DNA from: Chryseobacterium cucumeris
GTDB lineage: Bacteria; Bacteroidota; Bacteroidia; Flavobacteriales; Weeksellaceae
Assembly (NCBI RefSeq): GCF_001593385.1
Contig: NZ_LUVZ01000023.1
Coordinates: forward strand, 310,001 to 374,000
Direction of reading: 5' to 3'
DNA length: 64,000 nucleotides
The notes under the pieces are model-generated. The model searched no databases and was not told where the DNA came from. It worked only from the letters and a program-made list of their open reading frames with translations. Shown in pieces: positions 7,658 through 17,453 of this stretch. The position numbers and the translations under genes are program-made. Each line of letters begins with the position of its first letter. Positions within the stretch are counted from its first letter, which is position 1.

Positions 7658-9241
7658 TTGATTATTAATTTTAAGCACGCCTTATCCAAAAAATCCATTT
7701 ATATTACTGCTTTATCTGCCTGCCTGATCGCAGTGGCAGCATTTGCTGTTTTGAGTCTACTGATCACAGAAGACAGCCGTAAGAATACCGATGATTTTGC
7801 AAAGAAAACATTCTTCCGAAAGTATGAATCGATAGAACATGAGTTCAGGAATATTGAGGATTATCAGTATTTGCTTCGTGCTCTGATTCAGAAAGACGGA
7901 CTGAAGAATTACAAGGATTATTCTTCGGTTTTAAATGATTTAAATAAAAAAAGAAATCTGCTGCCCTATAGCTGGTATTATTATGAAAACACCACTTCAG
8001 GAAAAACAGATAGTAATAATCCTTTATCCGGTATTTTCAGGAAGACAGATCGTAAAGAAAATTCTATTGTGATAAAGAATAACGGACCGGGACATTTTAA
8101 AGACCTTTTGCTTACCAAAAAGGACAGCATGTATTGGATTAGTTACGATTCTTTGATACTACCTGATAAAAACAAATTGTACTATGGCTCTACCGTAAGC
8201 CTGGATGATCTTCATCAATATTTTATTAATGTCGATAAAAGTTCCAATACCTACGCTTATGTCTTTACCAAAGAAGGAATCTGTATTACCCATCCTGAGA
8301 AGAAGTATATCGGAAAGAATATTTTTGACTTTACAGATATTAAAGCTAATGATACACTGACCAGCAAAACTGAAGCAGGATATACTAAAGGAACAGCCGT
8401 TTCAGAATATCTGGGAGTGGAGGTAACACGCTTTATAAAACCATTGAAGACTGATAATTTTGATGGATACACGGTAGTGAATCATGTGAATTTTATTATT
8501 GATGAGAACATCAGCAAGATAAAAACCTATACTGTTTATATTTTTCTGGCAGCGTTGTTTCTCATTGTAACGGTATTCATATTGTTTCAGAGAGCAACCA
8601 GTCTGGCTTATCAGGAAAAAGAAAAAATACAGTCTGAGAAGAATTTGCTTTTGATAGAGAACGAAAAGATGCACAAAGCCGAAGTGATCAATCAGCTTCA
8701 GCAGCTTAAAAATAATATCAATCCCCATTTTCTTTTCAACTCATTGAATTCCCTTTATATGCTGATCGGGATTAATAAAGAAAATGCACAGAAGTTTACC
8801 ATGAATCTTTCCAGGATTTACAGGTATCTTATAGTACCTCCAAAAGATAATATTGTTCCGGTTTCGCAGGAAATTAAATTTATACAGCACTATATGGAAC
8901 TTCTGAAAAGCAGGTTTGATGAAGAACTGAAGTTTGAATTGATTATTAATGCTCCTGAAAGTCTTGAAAAAAGAATTCCCTATTTATCCCTTCAGATAGT
9001 CACGGAAAATGCGACCAAACATAATATTGCAACGATGGACCAGCCTTTGGAAATTATCATTGTCGTTGATGAAAACGGGATCACGGTAAAGAATACCTTG
9101 CAGCCTAAGACGGAAACGGTACAGGGAGAGAAATTCGGAATTGAATATTTGAATCAGGTTTATGGATATTTTAAGAATAATCTTCTTCATATTTCTGTAG
9201 ATAGTGAATATTTCGTATGTTTTTTGCCTTTAATGAAGTAA
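7658..9241 (+). CDS. LytS-type sensor histidine kinase with Cache-like domain
   Basis: 527-residue membrane sensor. One helix (about 12-36), an extracytoplasmic region of about 250 residues with a Cache-type segment (CITHPEKKYIGKNIF), a second helix (about 290-310), a short coiled coil, and a His_kinase (PF06580) domain with H357 in INPHFLFNSL. The N-box is ENATKHN; the usual DNG and GxGLxN boxes are poorly conserved, which is common in this class. No ATG occurs near the 5' end, so TTG at 7658 is the likely start. It is the natural partner of the LytTR regulator at 16692, separated from it by the protease and SusCD genes. Confidence 0.82.
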   Translation: MIINFKHALSKKSIYITALSACLIAVAAFAVLSLLITEDSRKNTDDFAKKTFFRKYESIEHEFRNIEDYQYLLRALIQKDGLKNYKDYSSVLNDLNKKRNLLPYSWYYYENTTSGKTDSNNPLSGIFRKTDRKENSIVIKNNGPGHFKDLLLTKKDSMYWISYDSLILPDKNKLYYGSTVSLDDLHQYFINVDKSSNTYAYVFTKEGICITHPEKKYIGKNIFDFTDIKANDTLTSKTEAGYTKGTAVSEYLGVEVTRFIKPLKTDNFDGYTVVNHVNFIIDENISKIKTYTVYIFLAALFLIVTVFILFQRATSLAYQEKEKIQSEKNLLLIENEKMHKAEVINQLQQLKNNINPHFLFNSLNSLYMLIGINKENAQKFTMNLSRIYRYLIVPPKDNIVPVSQEIKFIQHYMELLKSRFDEELKFELIINAPESLEKRIPYLSLQIVTENATKHNIATMDQPLEIIIVVDENGITVKNTLQPKTETVQGEKFGIEYLNQVYGYFKNNLLHISVDSEYFVCFLPLMK

Positions 9242-9250
9242 AATAAAAAT

Positions 9251-9283
9251 CCATTCACTCCCGAATTAGCACCATTCACTCCC
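9251..9283 (+). promoter_or_regulatory. Candidate LytTR operator: 12-bp direct repeat, 21-bp period
   Basis: CCATTCACTCCC occurs at 9251-9262 and again, without mismatch, at 9272-9283. LytTR regulators such as YpdB and BtsR bind two direct repeats with about 21 bp between their starts. The site lies upstream of the metalloprotease promoter, in the gap after the LytS-type kinase gene. Confidence 0.65.
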
Positions 9284-9313
9284 TAATATTATATATATGA
9301 TTCATGATACCTA

Positions 9314-9321
9314 TAGCTTTG
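9314..9321 (+). promoter_or_regulatory. -7 box of the protease-SusCD operon
   Basis: TAGCTTTG matches TAnnTTTG. At the 19-bp spacing the -33 position reads ATAT rather than TTTG, so the promoter looks weak on its own and likely needs an activator at the repeat just upstream. Confidence 0.55.
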
Positions 9322-9370
9322 CTGGCTGAAACTAAGATATTTACTATTTGGAATGAATCGGACTATTTTA

Positions 9371-11944
9371 ATGAAGAATTACAGACTTGCACTGTATCTC
9401 GGTCTTGCTATGGCCTCACCAATGGCAATAGCACAGAAAAAAGATAAAGATACGGTAAAGGTTAACAAAGAAAAAACAGATAAGACAGAGGCCTCTTCCT
9501 CAAAGAAAACAAAAAAAATTGAAGACCTGATCAAAAAGGGAACCTATAAAAAAGGACTCTTTAATACCATTCAGGTAAAGACGGATATTTATTTTGAAAT
9601 ACCTGACAGTTTGATGGGGCGTCAGTTTTTGGTGGTCAACAAGCTTTCTCAGGTACCCATGCAGGTCAATGAGGCAGGTTTAAACAAAGGAATGAACTAT
9701 GAGAATAAGGTCATCTCTTTTTACCGTGATCCTGTAGCTAAAAAAGTATGGGTAAAAACGGTGGTTCCTAAAGTGTCATCCCCTAAAAATGACGCCATTA
9801 CAAAATCTGTGAAAGATAACTTTTCAGAATCTGTGATTGAAGTCTTTGATATTGAAGCACAAAACAACGACTCTACGGCTGTAGCCATTAAAGTGAATAA
9901 AGTTTTTGACGGAAATCAGAAAAGTTTTAATGATGTGCTGGCCAATGTAGGATTGGGTGGATCTGTGAAATCAAGTCTTTCTTACATTGAAGGTGTGAAG
10001 ACTTTTCCTAAAAACCTTGTGGTGAAGTCCCAATTGTCCACTTCTGTCAATGAAGGCGGGGTAGATCTTCCGGTAACTTTAGGCGTTACAACCAATCTGG
10101 TTCTGCTTTCTAAAATACCGATGAAACCAAGAGTAGCTGATTCAAGAGTTGGATTTTTCTCCGAAAAACACTGGTCGTTTAATGACAACCAGCAAAAAAT
10201 GGATGAGAAATTCTTTATTACCAAATGGAATCTTGAACCGAAGGACGAGGACAAAGAAAAATATTTAAAAGGTGAGCTGGTAGAGCCTAAGAAACCGATT
10301 GTTTATTATATCGATCCGGCAACACCGAAACAATGGCGTGAGAAAATCATTGCCGGAGTACATGACTGGCAGGCGGCGTTTGAGCAGGCAGGATTCAAAA
10401 ATGCAGTGATTGCGAAAATGCCGGATGAGAAAGATGAAGATTTTGATATTGATGATGTAAGATATTCTGTAATTACTTACGCCGCGTCGCCAAAGTCAAA
10501 TGCAATGGGGCCATCAGTAGTAGACCCGAGAAGTGGGGAAATTATCGAAGCAGATATCATCTGGTGGCATAATGTAATGACTTCTCTTCACGACTGGATG
10601 AGAATTCAAACCGGACCTATTGATCCTAAAGCAAGAGGAAATAAATTCAGTGATGAACATATGGGAGAAGCGATCCGTTTTGTTTCATCCCATGAGGTAG
10701 GGCACACTTTCGGACTGAAGCACAATATGGGAGCATCCTTTGCATTCCCGGTAGAGTCGCTTCGTTCCAAAGAATTTACAGACAAAATGGGTGGTACGGC
10801 ACCTTCCATTATGGATTATGCCCGTTACAATTATGTAGCTCAGCCGGAAGATGGAGTTACAGCAATCACTCCGAAAATCGGTATTTACGATAAATATGCC
10901 ATCGAGTGGGGGTACCGTTGGTATCCGGATGAATTCGTAGAGAAAAAAGCACTGAAAAACTTAATTGAAAAACATGCAGATGACCCGATGTACTTCTATG
11001 GAGAGCAGCAGAGCTACCTGGAAACCATTGATCCGCGTTCGCAGTCTGAAGATTTAGGTGATGATGCGATGAAAGCCAGCGAGTACGGAATCAAAAACCT
11101 GAAAGTGGTAATTAACAACCTCCTGAAATGGACGTATGAAGATGGTAAAGAATACACAGATGCCGGAAAACTTTATCTGGGAGTAATCGGGCAGTGGGAT
11201 TTGTATACAGGTCATGTGATGGCGAATGTAGGAGGAATCTACCTGAACAATACTGTTTTTGGTAACAAGAAGAAAGCCTATGAAGCTGTTCCTGCAGAAA
11301 TTCAGAGAAGAGCAGTTGATTATCTTGTTAAAAATGCCATCAACCTTCCGGAATGGTTATTCTTTAATCCGATTACAGAAAAAACGTATCCGGTTAAGGA
11401 TTCACCAATGGGACCATTCGAGCAAACACCATATACCATGGCAAGAGGAATGCAGTATGCAAATATCTATTCTTTGTTTATGGATGACAGATTGTTGAGG
11501 TTACTTGAAAATGAGCTGAAACATCAGATGTCTGGCTCTAAAGAAGAAATCTATACGGTTGAAAATTTATTTGATCAGGTTAGAACTGCCATTTTCAGTA
11601 AAAAAGGAAGCCTTACGATGCTTGAGAAAATGACTCAGAAAAATTATGTGGATGCTTTGATTGTCTCTGTGAACAAATTATTTGAAAAAACAGCAGTGAA
11701 AGGATTGAAAGTAGATGATACTTTGAATATGCCTACCATCTGTAATTTTCATGAAGATGATCATGGTTTGAGGAATATCAATTATTCATCCATGAAAAGA
11801 GTATCTGAAGTGACAACTTACAAGAGAGCAGAACTTCAGAAAGTTCTGGATTTACTGAACAGAACAAGGTACAGAGGTGATGATGCTTCCAGAGCACATT
11901 ACACAGATTTAATCATTCGTATACAAGAGGCTTTAAACAAATAA
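9371..11944 (+). CDS. Exported zinc-dependent metalloprotease (DUF5117/DUF5118 type)
   Basis: About 857 residues with a signal peptide (MKNYRLALYLGL to about residue 22, then a Lys-rich linker). The metzincin motif HEVGHTFGLKH gives zinc ligands H441, H445, H451 and catalytic E442. The family is widespread in Bacteroidota and combines DUF5118, DUF5117 and a DUF4953-type catalytic region. An in-frame ATG at 9353 would add six residues; 9371 gives the better signal peptide. SusC starts 6 bp after its stop, so protease, SusC and SusD form an operon. I infer that the protease trims proteins whose peptides SusCD then imports. Confidence 0.85.
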   Translation: MKNYRLALYLGLAMASPMAIAQKKDKDTVKVNKEKTDKTEASSSKKTKKIEDLIKKGTYKKGLFNTIQVKTDIYFEIPDSLMGRQFLVVNKLSQVPMQVNEAGLNKGMNYENKVISFYRDPVAKKVWVKTVVPKVSSPKNDAITKSVKDNFSESVIEVFDIEAQNNDSTAVAIKVNKVFDGNQKSFNDVLANVGLGGSVKSSLSYIEGVKTFPKNLVVKSQLSTSVNEGGVDLPVTLGVTTNLVLLSKIPMKPRVADSRVGFFSEKHWSFNDNQQKMDEKFFITKWNLEPKDEDKEKYLKGELVEPKKPIVYYIDPATPKQWREKIIAGVHDWQAAFEQAGFKNAVIAKMPDEKDEDFDIDDVRYSVITYAASPKSNAMGPSVVDPRSGEIIEADIIWWHNVMTSLHDWMRIQTGPIDPKARGNKFSDEHMGEAIRFVSSHEVGHTFGLKHNMGASFAFPVESLRSKEFTDKMGGTAPSIMDYARYNYVAQPEDGVTAITPKIGIYDKYAIEWGYRWYPDEFVEKKALKNLIEKHADDPMYFYGEQQSYLETIDPRSQSEDLGDDAMKASEYGIKNLKVVINNLLKWTYEDGKEYTDAGKLYLGVIGQWDLYTGHVMANVGGIYLNNTVFGNKKKAYEAVPAEIQRRAVDYLVKNAINLPEWLFFNPITEKTYPVKDSPMGPFEQTPYTMARGMQYANIYSLFMDDRLLRLLENELKHQMSGSKEEIYTVENLFDQVRTAIFSKKGSLTMLEKMTQKNYVDALIVSVNKLFEKTAVKGLKVDDTLNMPTICNFHEDDHGLRNINYSSMKRVSEVTTYKRAELQKVLDLLNRTRYRGDDASRAHYTDLIIRIQEALNK

Positions 11945-11950
11945 ACGGCA

Positions 11951-14900
11951 ATGAAAAAAACTCTAATACTTTTACCTCTTTTGGCTGCTAATATAGCAAT
12001 GGCCCAGCAAAAGAAAACCATCACAGGGAAAATAGAAGACGGAAATACGTCTCAGGTTATCACCGGTGCATCTATAAAAATCGAGACCCAATCGGTTTCT
12101 ACAAAAACGGAGTTGGAAGGAATTATCGAAAGTGTATCAGTAGGTACGGTGACAGATAAGGACGGAAAATTTATATTGGAAATCCCTGCTGATACAAAAA
12201 CGGTATTGGTAAGTTATCCTGGGTATGAATCCAGAGTCATTCAACTGAATGAAGGGCAGACCAACTATACCATCAGACTGACTTCTGAGATTTCGGATAA
12301 AAATAAAATCCAGGAAGTTATTATCACAGGGTATCAGAAAATTGAAAAGCGTAAGCAGACCTCAGCGGTTTCTACCGTGAAAATGGACAACATCAGCCAG
12401 GCTGGTGTTGCCAGTGTAGACCAGATGCTGGCAGGGCAGATTGCCGGTGTGGCAGTAACTCCTGAAACGGGAGCTCCGGGAAGTCCGGCGAAGATCAGAA
12501 TCAGAGGGACAGCTTCCCTTTCCGGTCCCCAGGATCCGCTATGGGTCATTGACGGTCTTCCGTTAGAAGGAAATGATGTTCCGAATTTTACGGATAAAGA
12601 CAATATTGATCAGCTTCAGAACTTCTCTATCGCAGGCTTAAACCCTAACGATATTGAAGATATTACCATCCTTAAAGATGCAGCGGCAACAGCTATTTAT
12701 GGAGCAAGAGCAGCCAACGGAGTTATCTCTATCACCACCAAAAAAGGAAAGAAAGGAAATCTGAAACTGAACTTCTCAGCAGACACTTTCGTTACCTCTC
12801 GTCCTGATTTTGATAAATTAAATCTTTTAAATGCTTCTGAAAAAGTAGATCTGGAACTGATGCTTGCCAAGCGCGCAGATCTTACGTACCGTGCCGATAA
12901 AGGAGAAGTAATGAGAATCCTGACTCAGAATAACCAGCTTGATGCTTTCAGAAACGGAGGGTTTGATGCTTTGAACTCATTCACACGCCAACAAATTAAC
13001 GGTTTAAGAAATAACAACACAGACTGGGGTAAACTGTTGTATAGAAATGCCATCAACAAACAATACGGATTAAGTGTTTCAGGAGGAAGTGACCGCGCAG
13101 ATTACTATTTCTCCCTGGGATATTATGATGAAGAAGGAACAACTATCGGTACAGGTTTTAAGCGTTATAACCTTACTTTAAAAAACAATTATAAACTAAG
13201 CGATAAGTTAAATGCAGGAATCTCTATTTTCGGAACGCAGAGCGAACGTACATCTTTTGTAACAGATGCTGATGCTTCAATCAACCCTGTGAATTATTCA
13301 AGAAATGCCAATCCTTACATGAAGCCTTTCAATGCGGATGGAAGCTACAATTATGATAGAGATATGGATGGTTTTGAAGATCGTTATATTCCTTTCAACT
13401 TCCTTGAAGAAAGAGAAAATACCAACTATTCACTGAAAAATAACTCTTTGAAAGCAATTTTAGATTTAGAATATAAAGCTTCAAAAAGTTTAAGATTTAC
13501 TTCTCAGTTGGGACTTCAGTATGATGCTAATAAAACAGAGAAATTTGCAGCGGAGAATACCTATTTTACCAGAAAAATGAAAGAAAATACCCGTTACTAT
13601 AAAGACGGTAAATACAATTACTTTCTGCCGGCTGGTGCGGTAAAACAAAACTGGGATAATGATTTCTTCCAGTACAACTGGAAATTACAGGCGGCATATA
13701 GCACGAAGATCAATAAGCATGAGATTGATTTGATGGCAGGAACAGAAATCCGTAAAACAGAAGATAACACAACTATCACGAGGGCTTTCGGATACGATCC
13801 TTCAACAAGAAGAGCCACAGCAATCGTTTTCCCGAATTCAAGTTTTGCAGCTGATAAAAGATATGAAACCTACCGTGAAGCAGCTCCTATAGAGAATGCC
13901 TATGCATCTATGTTTGCTACAGCTTCTTATACGTATGATCAGAAATATACATTCTTTGGAAGTGTGAGATATGACGGTACTAACCTGTTTGGAGTTAACA
14001 AAAAGTATAAATACCTTCCGATATGGGCCGTTTCAGGATCATGGCTGGTAACGAAGGAAGACTTTATGAAAAATATTTCTGCTGTATCCAACCTTAGATT
14101 GAGAGCATCTTACGGTCTTCAGGGAAATATCGACAGAAACACCTCACCATTCTTTATCGGTGAATATAATGATGCCACCATTCTTCCTGGAGGAAAAGAA
14201 TCGATTATCAATGTTCTCAGCCCTCCGAACGATAAACTAAGATGGGAAAAAACAACCAATACCAACTTAGGTCTTGATTTGGGATTGTTCAATAACCGTG
14301 TAAGCCTTACTGCTGATGTCTATAGCAGAAAAGGTACGGATATGATCAGTATGAAAGAAACTCCTTTGGAAACAGGATTCGAATATACGATGATGAACTG
14401 GGGAAGCCTGACCAACAAAGGGTTTGAACTGGCGATATCTACCAGAAATATCAATCATGATAATTTCAAATGGACGACTACCATTAACTTTGCACACAAC
14501 AAGAGCAGAGTATTGAGTGAGCAGCCGCGTGATAATGCATTGCTTCCATCAAGAGAAGGACTTCCGGTAAATGCTGTCTTTGCTTTGAAAACTGCAGGAA
14601 TGGATGAACAGGGAAACCCATTATTCTGGAAAGGAGATCAGAAAATTTCAGCAGCAGAATTCTTTAAGTTATATGATGTGTATGCAGATTTCCTGCCAGG
14701 GCAGCTTGTTGATACCAAACTTTCAAATGCTGAGCTGAGAAGCCTGTTTACTTATGTAGGAGACAGAGATCCGAAATTTACCGGAGGGATTATCAACACC
14801 TTTAAAGTAAGTAATTTTGACCTTACCATCTCTGCAACATTCAACCTGAAGCAGACAGTAATGAGAACGCCTTCTTACCGAGGTATGGAGTTAGACAGAG

Positions 14901-15280
14901 GAAGAAACTACACAAGAGATATTTATGAAGCTGGAGGTTCGCTTCCGGGAATTACAAGTCCTGATATGGAAGCTAATCCGGACGGATGGATGGCCAATAA
15001 ATGGTTTACAGGAAACCGTTCCAATGCCTACAGCTTACTGGATGTATGGGCAAAAGAGATCAGCTATATCAGAATCAGCAGCATCCGTTTAGGGTATACA
15101 CTTCCTAAAGAATTTACAAATCCGATGGGGATCACAAGTTTGAGACTGAGTGTTGAAGGGCGTAACCTGTTTGTATTCAGCAACGGATACAAAGGATATT
15201 TCGATCCGGAAACGTATGGTAATATTTATGCACAGCCTATCACCAAGTCGGTGACCGTAGGATTTAATGTTTCTTTTTAA
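11951..15280 (+). CDS. SusC/RagA-family TonB-dependent transporter
   Basis: 1109-residue outer-membrane transporter. Signal peptide (about 1-18, ending MAQ), a CarboxypepD_reg-like domain (about 22-110) with an extra insertion near residues 40-60, a plug domain (about 116-250) with the family signature around WVIDGLPLEGNDV and KDAAATAIYGARAANGVI, and a large barrel ending in VTVGFNVSF. It pairs with the SusD-like lipoprotein downstream to form a lidded importer driven by TonB. Next to a secreted protease it more probably takes up peptides (RagAB-like) than glycans, but the cargo cannot be read from the sequence. Confidence 0.92.
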   Translation: MKKTLILLPLLAANIAMAQQKKTITGKIEDGNTSQVITGASIKIETQSVSTKTELEGIIESVSVGTVTDKDGKFILEIPADTKTVLVSYPGYESRVIQLNEGQTNYTIRLTSEISDKNKIQEVIITGYQKIEKRKQTSAVSTVKMDNISQAGVASVDQMLAGQIAGVAVTPETGAPGSPAKIRIRGTASLSGPQDPLWVIDGLPLEGNDVPNFTDKDNIDQLQNFSIAGLNPNDIEDITILKDAAATAIYGARAANGVISITTKKGKKGNLKLNFSADTFVTSRPDFDKLNLLNASEKVDLELMLAKRADLTYRADKGEVMRILTQNNQLDAFRNGGFDALNSFTRQQINGLRNNNTDWGKLLYRNAINKQYGLSVSGGSDRADYYFSLGYYDEEGTTIGTGFKRYNLTLKNNYKLSDKLNAGISIFGTQSERTSFVTDADASINPVNYSRNANPYMKPFNADGSYNYDRDMDGFEDRYIPFNFLEERENTNYSLKNNSLKAILDLEYKASKSLRFTSQLGLQYDANKTEKFAAENTYFTRKMKENTRYYKDGKYNYFLPAGAVKQNWDNDFFQYNWKLQAAYSTKINKHEIDLMAGTEIRKTEDNTTITRAFGYDPSTRRATAIVFPNSSFAADKRYETYREAAPIENAYASMFATASYTYDQKYTFFGSVRYDGTNLFGVNKKYKYLPIWAVSGSWLVTKEDFMKNISAVSNLRLRASYGLQGNIDRNTSPFFIGEYNDATILPGGKESIINVLSPPNDKLRWEKTTNTNLGLDLGLFNNRVSLTADVYSRKGTDMISMKETPLETGFEYTMMNWGSLTNKGFELAISTRNINHDNFKWTTTINFAHNKSRVLSEQPRDNALLPSREGLPVNAVFALKTAGMDEQGNPLFWKGDQKISAAEFFKLYDVYADFLPGQLVDTKLSNAELRSLFTYVGDRDPKFTGGIINTFKVSNFDLTISATFNLKQTVMRTPSYRGMELDRGRNYTRDIYEAGGSLPGITSPDMEANPDGWMANKWFTGNRSNAYSLLDVWAKEISYIRISSIRLGYTLPKEFTNPMGITSLRLSVEGRNLFVFSNGYKGYFDPETYGNIYAQPITKSVTVGFNVSF

Positions 15281-15292
15281 AACTTGAGAAAA

Positions 15293-16612
15293 ATGAGAAA
15301 AATTACAGCAATCATAGCTCTTGCAGCAATCAGCTTTATCAATATCGGATGTGACAGGTTTCTGGATATTCAGCCTGAGGGAAAAGTTATTCCTACCACA
15401 GTTGAAGATTACAGAAAAGTACTTACATCTGCCTATTCAAAATATCCTGTTCATAAATCTCTGGTAGCCCTTCGTACCGATGAGGTGAATATTGATGATA
15501 ATTCAACGGATTTTATTTCCTATCGTGAAATTGCGATGTGGAAAGACGCTAATAATGATCAGGCATCTACAGAATTTCCATGGGTAAGCTTTTATTCCGT
15601 GAACTTTTATCTGAATCAGATTATCAATGAAGGAAGTAAAACCATGCAGGATTCTCCTGAAAAGAATCAGATTTTAGCAGAGGCGTATGCTCTTCGTGCT
15701 TACCTGTATTTTGATATGGTGAATTTATATGGAAAACCGTACAATAGTGCTACAGCTTCTACCGACAGAGGCGTTCCGATCAGTCTTGAAATCGATCTTG
15801 AGCAGGTATTAAAACCATCTTCAGTACAGGAGGTGTACAATCAGGTTCATGCAGATCTTAAAAAAGCAGAAGATCTGATGGTAGAACAGAAACAAGCAAC
15901 AGGATTGAACTACAGATTTTCAAAAGTTGCATTGCTGGCTTTTGAAGCAAGGGCAGCCCTATATGAAAGAGACTGGAATAAGGCTTTAAACTATGCAGAT
16001 CAGGTATTGGCAGTAAAAGGAGATCTGAGCAATTTAAATACGGTAAACACACCACCTAACCATTATGCTTCCCCGGAATCGATCATGGCTTTGGATAATA
16101 CATGGGATAATTCTATAAAAAACTTGTCTTTTGCATCTCCGGAATTGATTTCTTCATACAATACTACGGCAGATAAAAGGTTTGGCATGTATTTTGAAAA
16201 AAATGGTAGTAAGTATAAAGTCACCAAAGGAGGAAGTTTAGAATTCAAAGTGTCTTTCAGAACAGCAGAGCAGTATTTTATAAAATCTGAAGCATTGTTA
16301 AAATTGAACAAGCTTGCAGAGGCTAAAGAAACACTTCTGAAAGTAATGAAAAACAGATATACTCCGGATGGATATAATTCAGTACAAAATGCGGTGAACT
16401 CAATGGATTCTACAGCATTTATGAACTTTATCCTGGATGAGAGATTCAGAGAATTTGCTCTGGAAGGCCAAAGATGGTTCGACTTAAGAAGAGCAAATCA
16501 GAAAAAAATAAGCCACACCATTAGTGGTAACGAGTATATTCTTCAGCAGAATGATCCGCGATATACCATTGAATATCCAATGAGTGCGAAGAAGAATAAC
16601 CCTAATTTATAG
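15293..16612 (+). CDS. SusD/RagB-family surface lipoprotein
   Basis: 439 residues with a lipoprotein signal (lipobox INIGC) and the SusD start pattern CDRFLDIQPEGKVIPTT. The TPR helices (YALRAYLYFDMVNLYG) and the C-terminal segment ILDERFREFALEGQRWFDLRR are typical. At about 440 residues it is shorter than most SusD proteins, in line with the SusD-like_3 branch. An upstream TTG at 15284 is in frame, but the ATG at 15293 gives the standard lipoprotein start. It is the substrate-binding lid for the SusC protein 12 bp upstream. Confidence 0.9.
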   Translation: MRKITAIIALAAISFINIGCDRFLDIQPEGKVIPTTVEDYRKVLTSAYSKYPVHKSLVALRTDEVNIDDNSTDFISYREIAMWKDANNDQASTEFPWVSFYSVNFYLNQIINEGSKTMQDSPEKNQILAEAYALRAYLYFDMVNLYGKPYNSATASTDRGVPISLEIDLEQVLKPSSVQEVYNQVHADLKKAEDLMVEQKQATGLNYRFSKVALLAFEARAALYERDWNKALNYADQVLAVKGDLSNLNTVNTPPNHYASPESIMALDNTWDNSIKNLSFASPELISSYNTTADKRFGMYFEKNGSKYKVTKGGSLEFKVSFRTAEQYFIKSEALLKLNKLAEAKETLLKVMKNRYTPDGYNSVQNAVNSMDSTAFMNFILDERFREFALEGQRWFDLRRANQKKISHTISGNEYILQQNDPRYTIEYPMSAKKNNPNL

Positions 16613-16639
16613 AACTTCATATCAAATTCAATACAGAGG

Positions 16640-16676
16640 AAACCGCTTGAACTTAATTGTTTCAGCGGTTTTTTTG
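16640..16676 (+). terminator. Rho-independent terminator after the SusD gene
   Basis: Stem AACCGCT/AGCGGTT, partly extended by the bases inside it, followed by a run of eight T. It separates the protease-SusCD operon from the regulator gene, whose -7 box begins at the end of the T run. Confidence 0.75.
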
Positions 16677-16684
16677 TACTTTTG
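16677..16684 (+). promoter_or_regulatory. -7 box of the LytTR regulator gene
   Basis: TACTTTTG matches TAnnTTTG and lies 8 bp before the ATG at 16692, so the mRNA would be nearly leaderless. The box overlaps the terminator T run. Confidence 0.5.
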
Positions 16685-16691
16685 CATCGTT

Positions 16692-17453
16692 ATGAAAATT
16701 GCCATTATAGAAGATGAACTGCTGGCTGTGAATTATCTGAAAAATCTTTTGGATACACAGAGCATAGTCCCTGTTACAGAGACGGTTATTCTTCGTTCCA
16801 AAAAACAGGCAATTGAGTTCTTTGAGAAAGATTCGGCTGATCTTATTTTTATGGATATTCATCTTGGAGATGGAATGAGCCTTGAAATTTTTGAACAGAT
16901 AGAGCTTTTTAGCCCAATTATTTTCATTACCGCATTTGACGAATATGCCATGAGGGTTTTCAGGCATTTCACCATTGATTACCTTCTGAAGCCTTTCGAG
17001 GAAGAAGATTTGCATAAAGCTTTACAGAAATTTATTTCTATAAGAAATAATTTTGATCCTGAACCGGTTCTTAAATCTATTTCATCACTGCGACAGGCAG
17101 AAGATGAGGTAATGAAACGCTTCATGGTAAGAGAAGGAAATAAACTCAAATCAATAGACGAGCATAACACTGCCTACTTTTTTGCCTCCGGGAAGTACCT
17201 TTTCCTGACTACTAAAGACCATCAGACCTATATTTATGATGATACCATTAAAGATATTATTCAGAAGCTGAACCCTGAAATTTTCTTTAAGATCAACAGG
17301 AAATTTATCATTAATAAAGATGCGGTTTCCGAAATTATCAAGCATTCCAGCCAGAAAGTAGAGCTTAGACTTTCACCGGAACCGGAAGTGAATACTGAAA
17401 TTTTTATCAGTAAAATGCAAATCGCTGAATGTTTAAGCTGGTTGAATAAGTAA
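16692..17453 (+). CDS. LytTR-family response regulator
   Basis: 253 residues: receiver domain (1-120) with acidic pocket EDE at 8-10, phosphoacceptor D55 in IFMDIHLGDG, and K near 104 in DYLLKPF, then a LytTR DNA-binding domain (about 150-253) with the KINRKFIINKD segment. The frame is open upstream into the SusD gene, but the ATG at 16692 starts the receiver domain correctly. It is the likely partner of the LytS-type kinase at 7658, and its predicted site is the direct repeat at 9251-9283. Confidence 0.9.
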   Translation: MKIAIIEDELLAVNYLKNLLDTQSIVPVTETVILRSKKQAIEFFEKDSADLIFMDIHLGDGMSLEIFEQIELFSPIIFITAFDEYAMRVFRHFTIDYLLKPFEEEDLHKALQKFISIRNNFDPEPVLKSISSLRQAEDEVMKRFMVREGNKLKSIDEHNTAYFFASGKYLFLTTKDHQTYIYDDTIKDIIQKLNPEIFFKINRKFIINKDAVSEIIKHSSQKVELRLSPEPEVNTEIFISKMQIAECLSWLNK

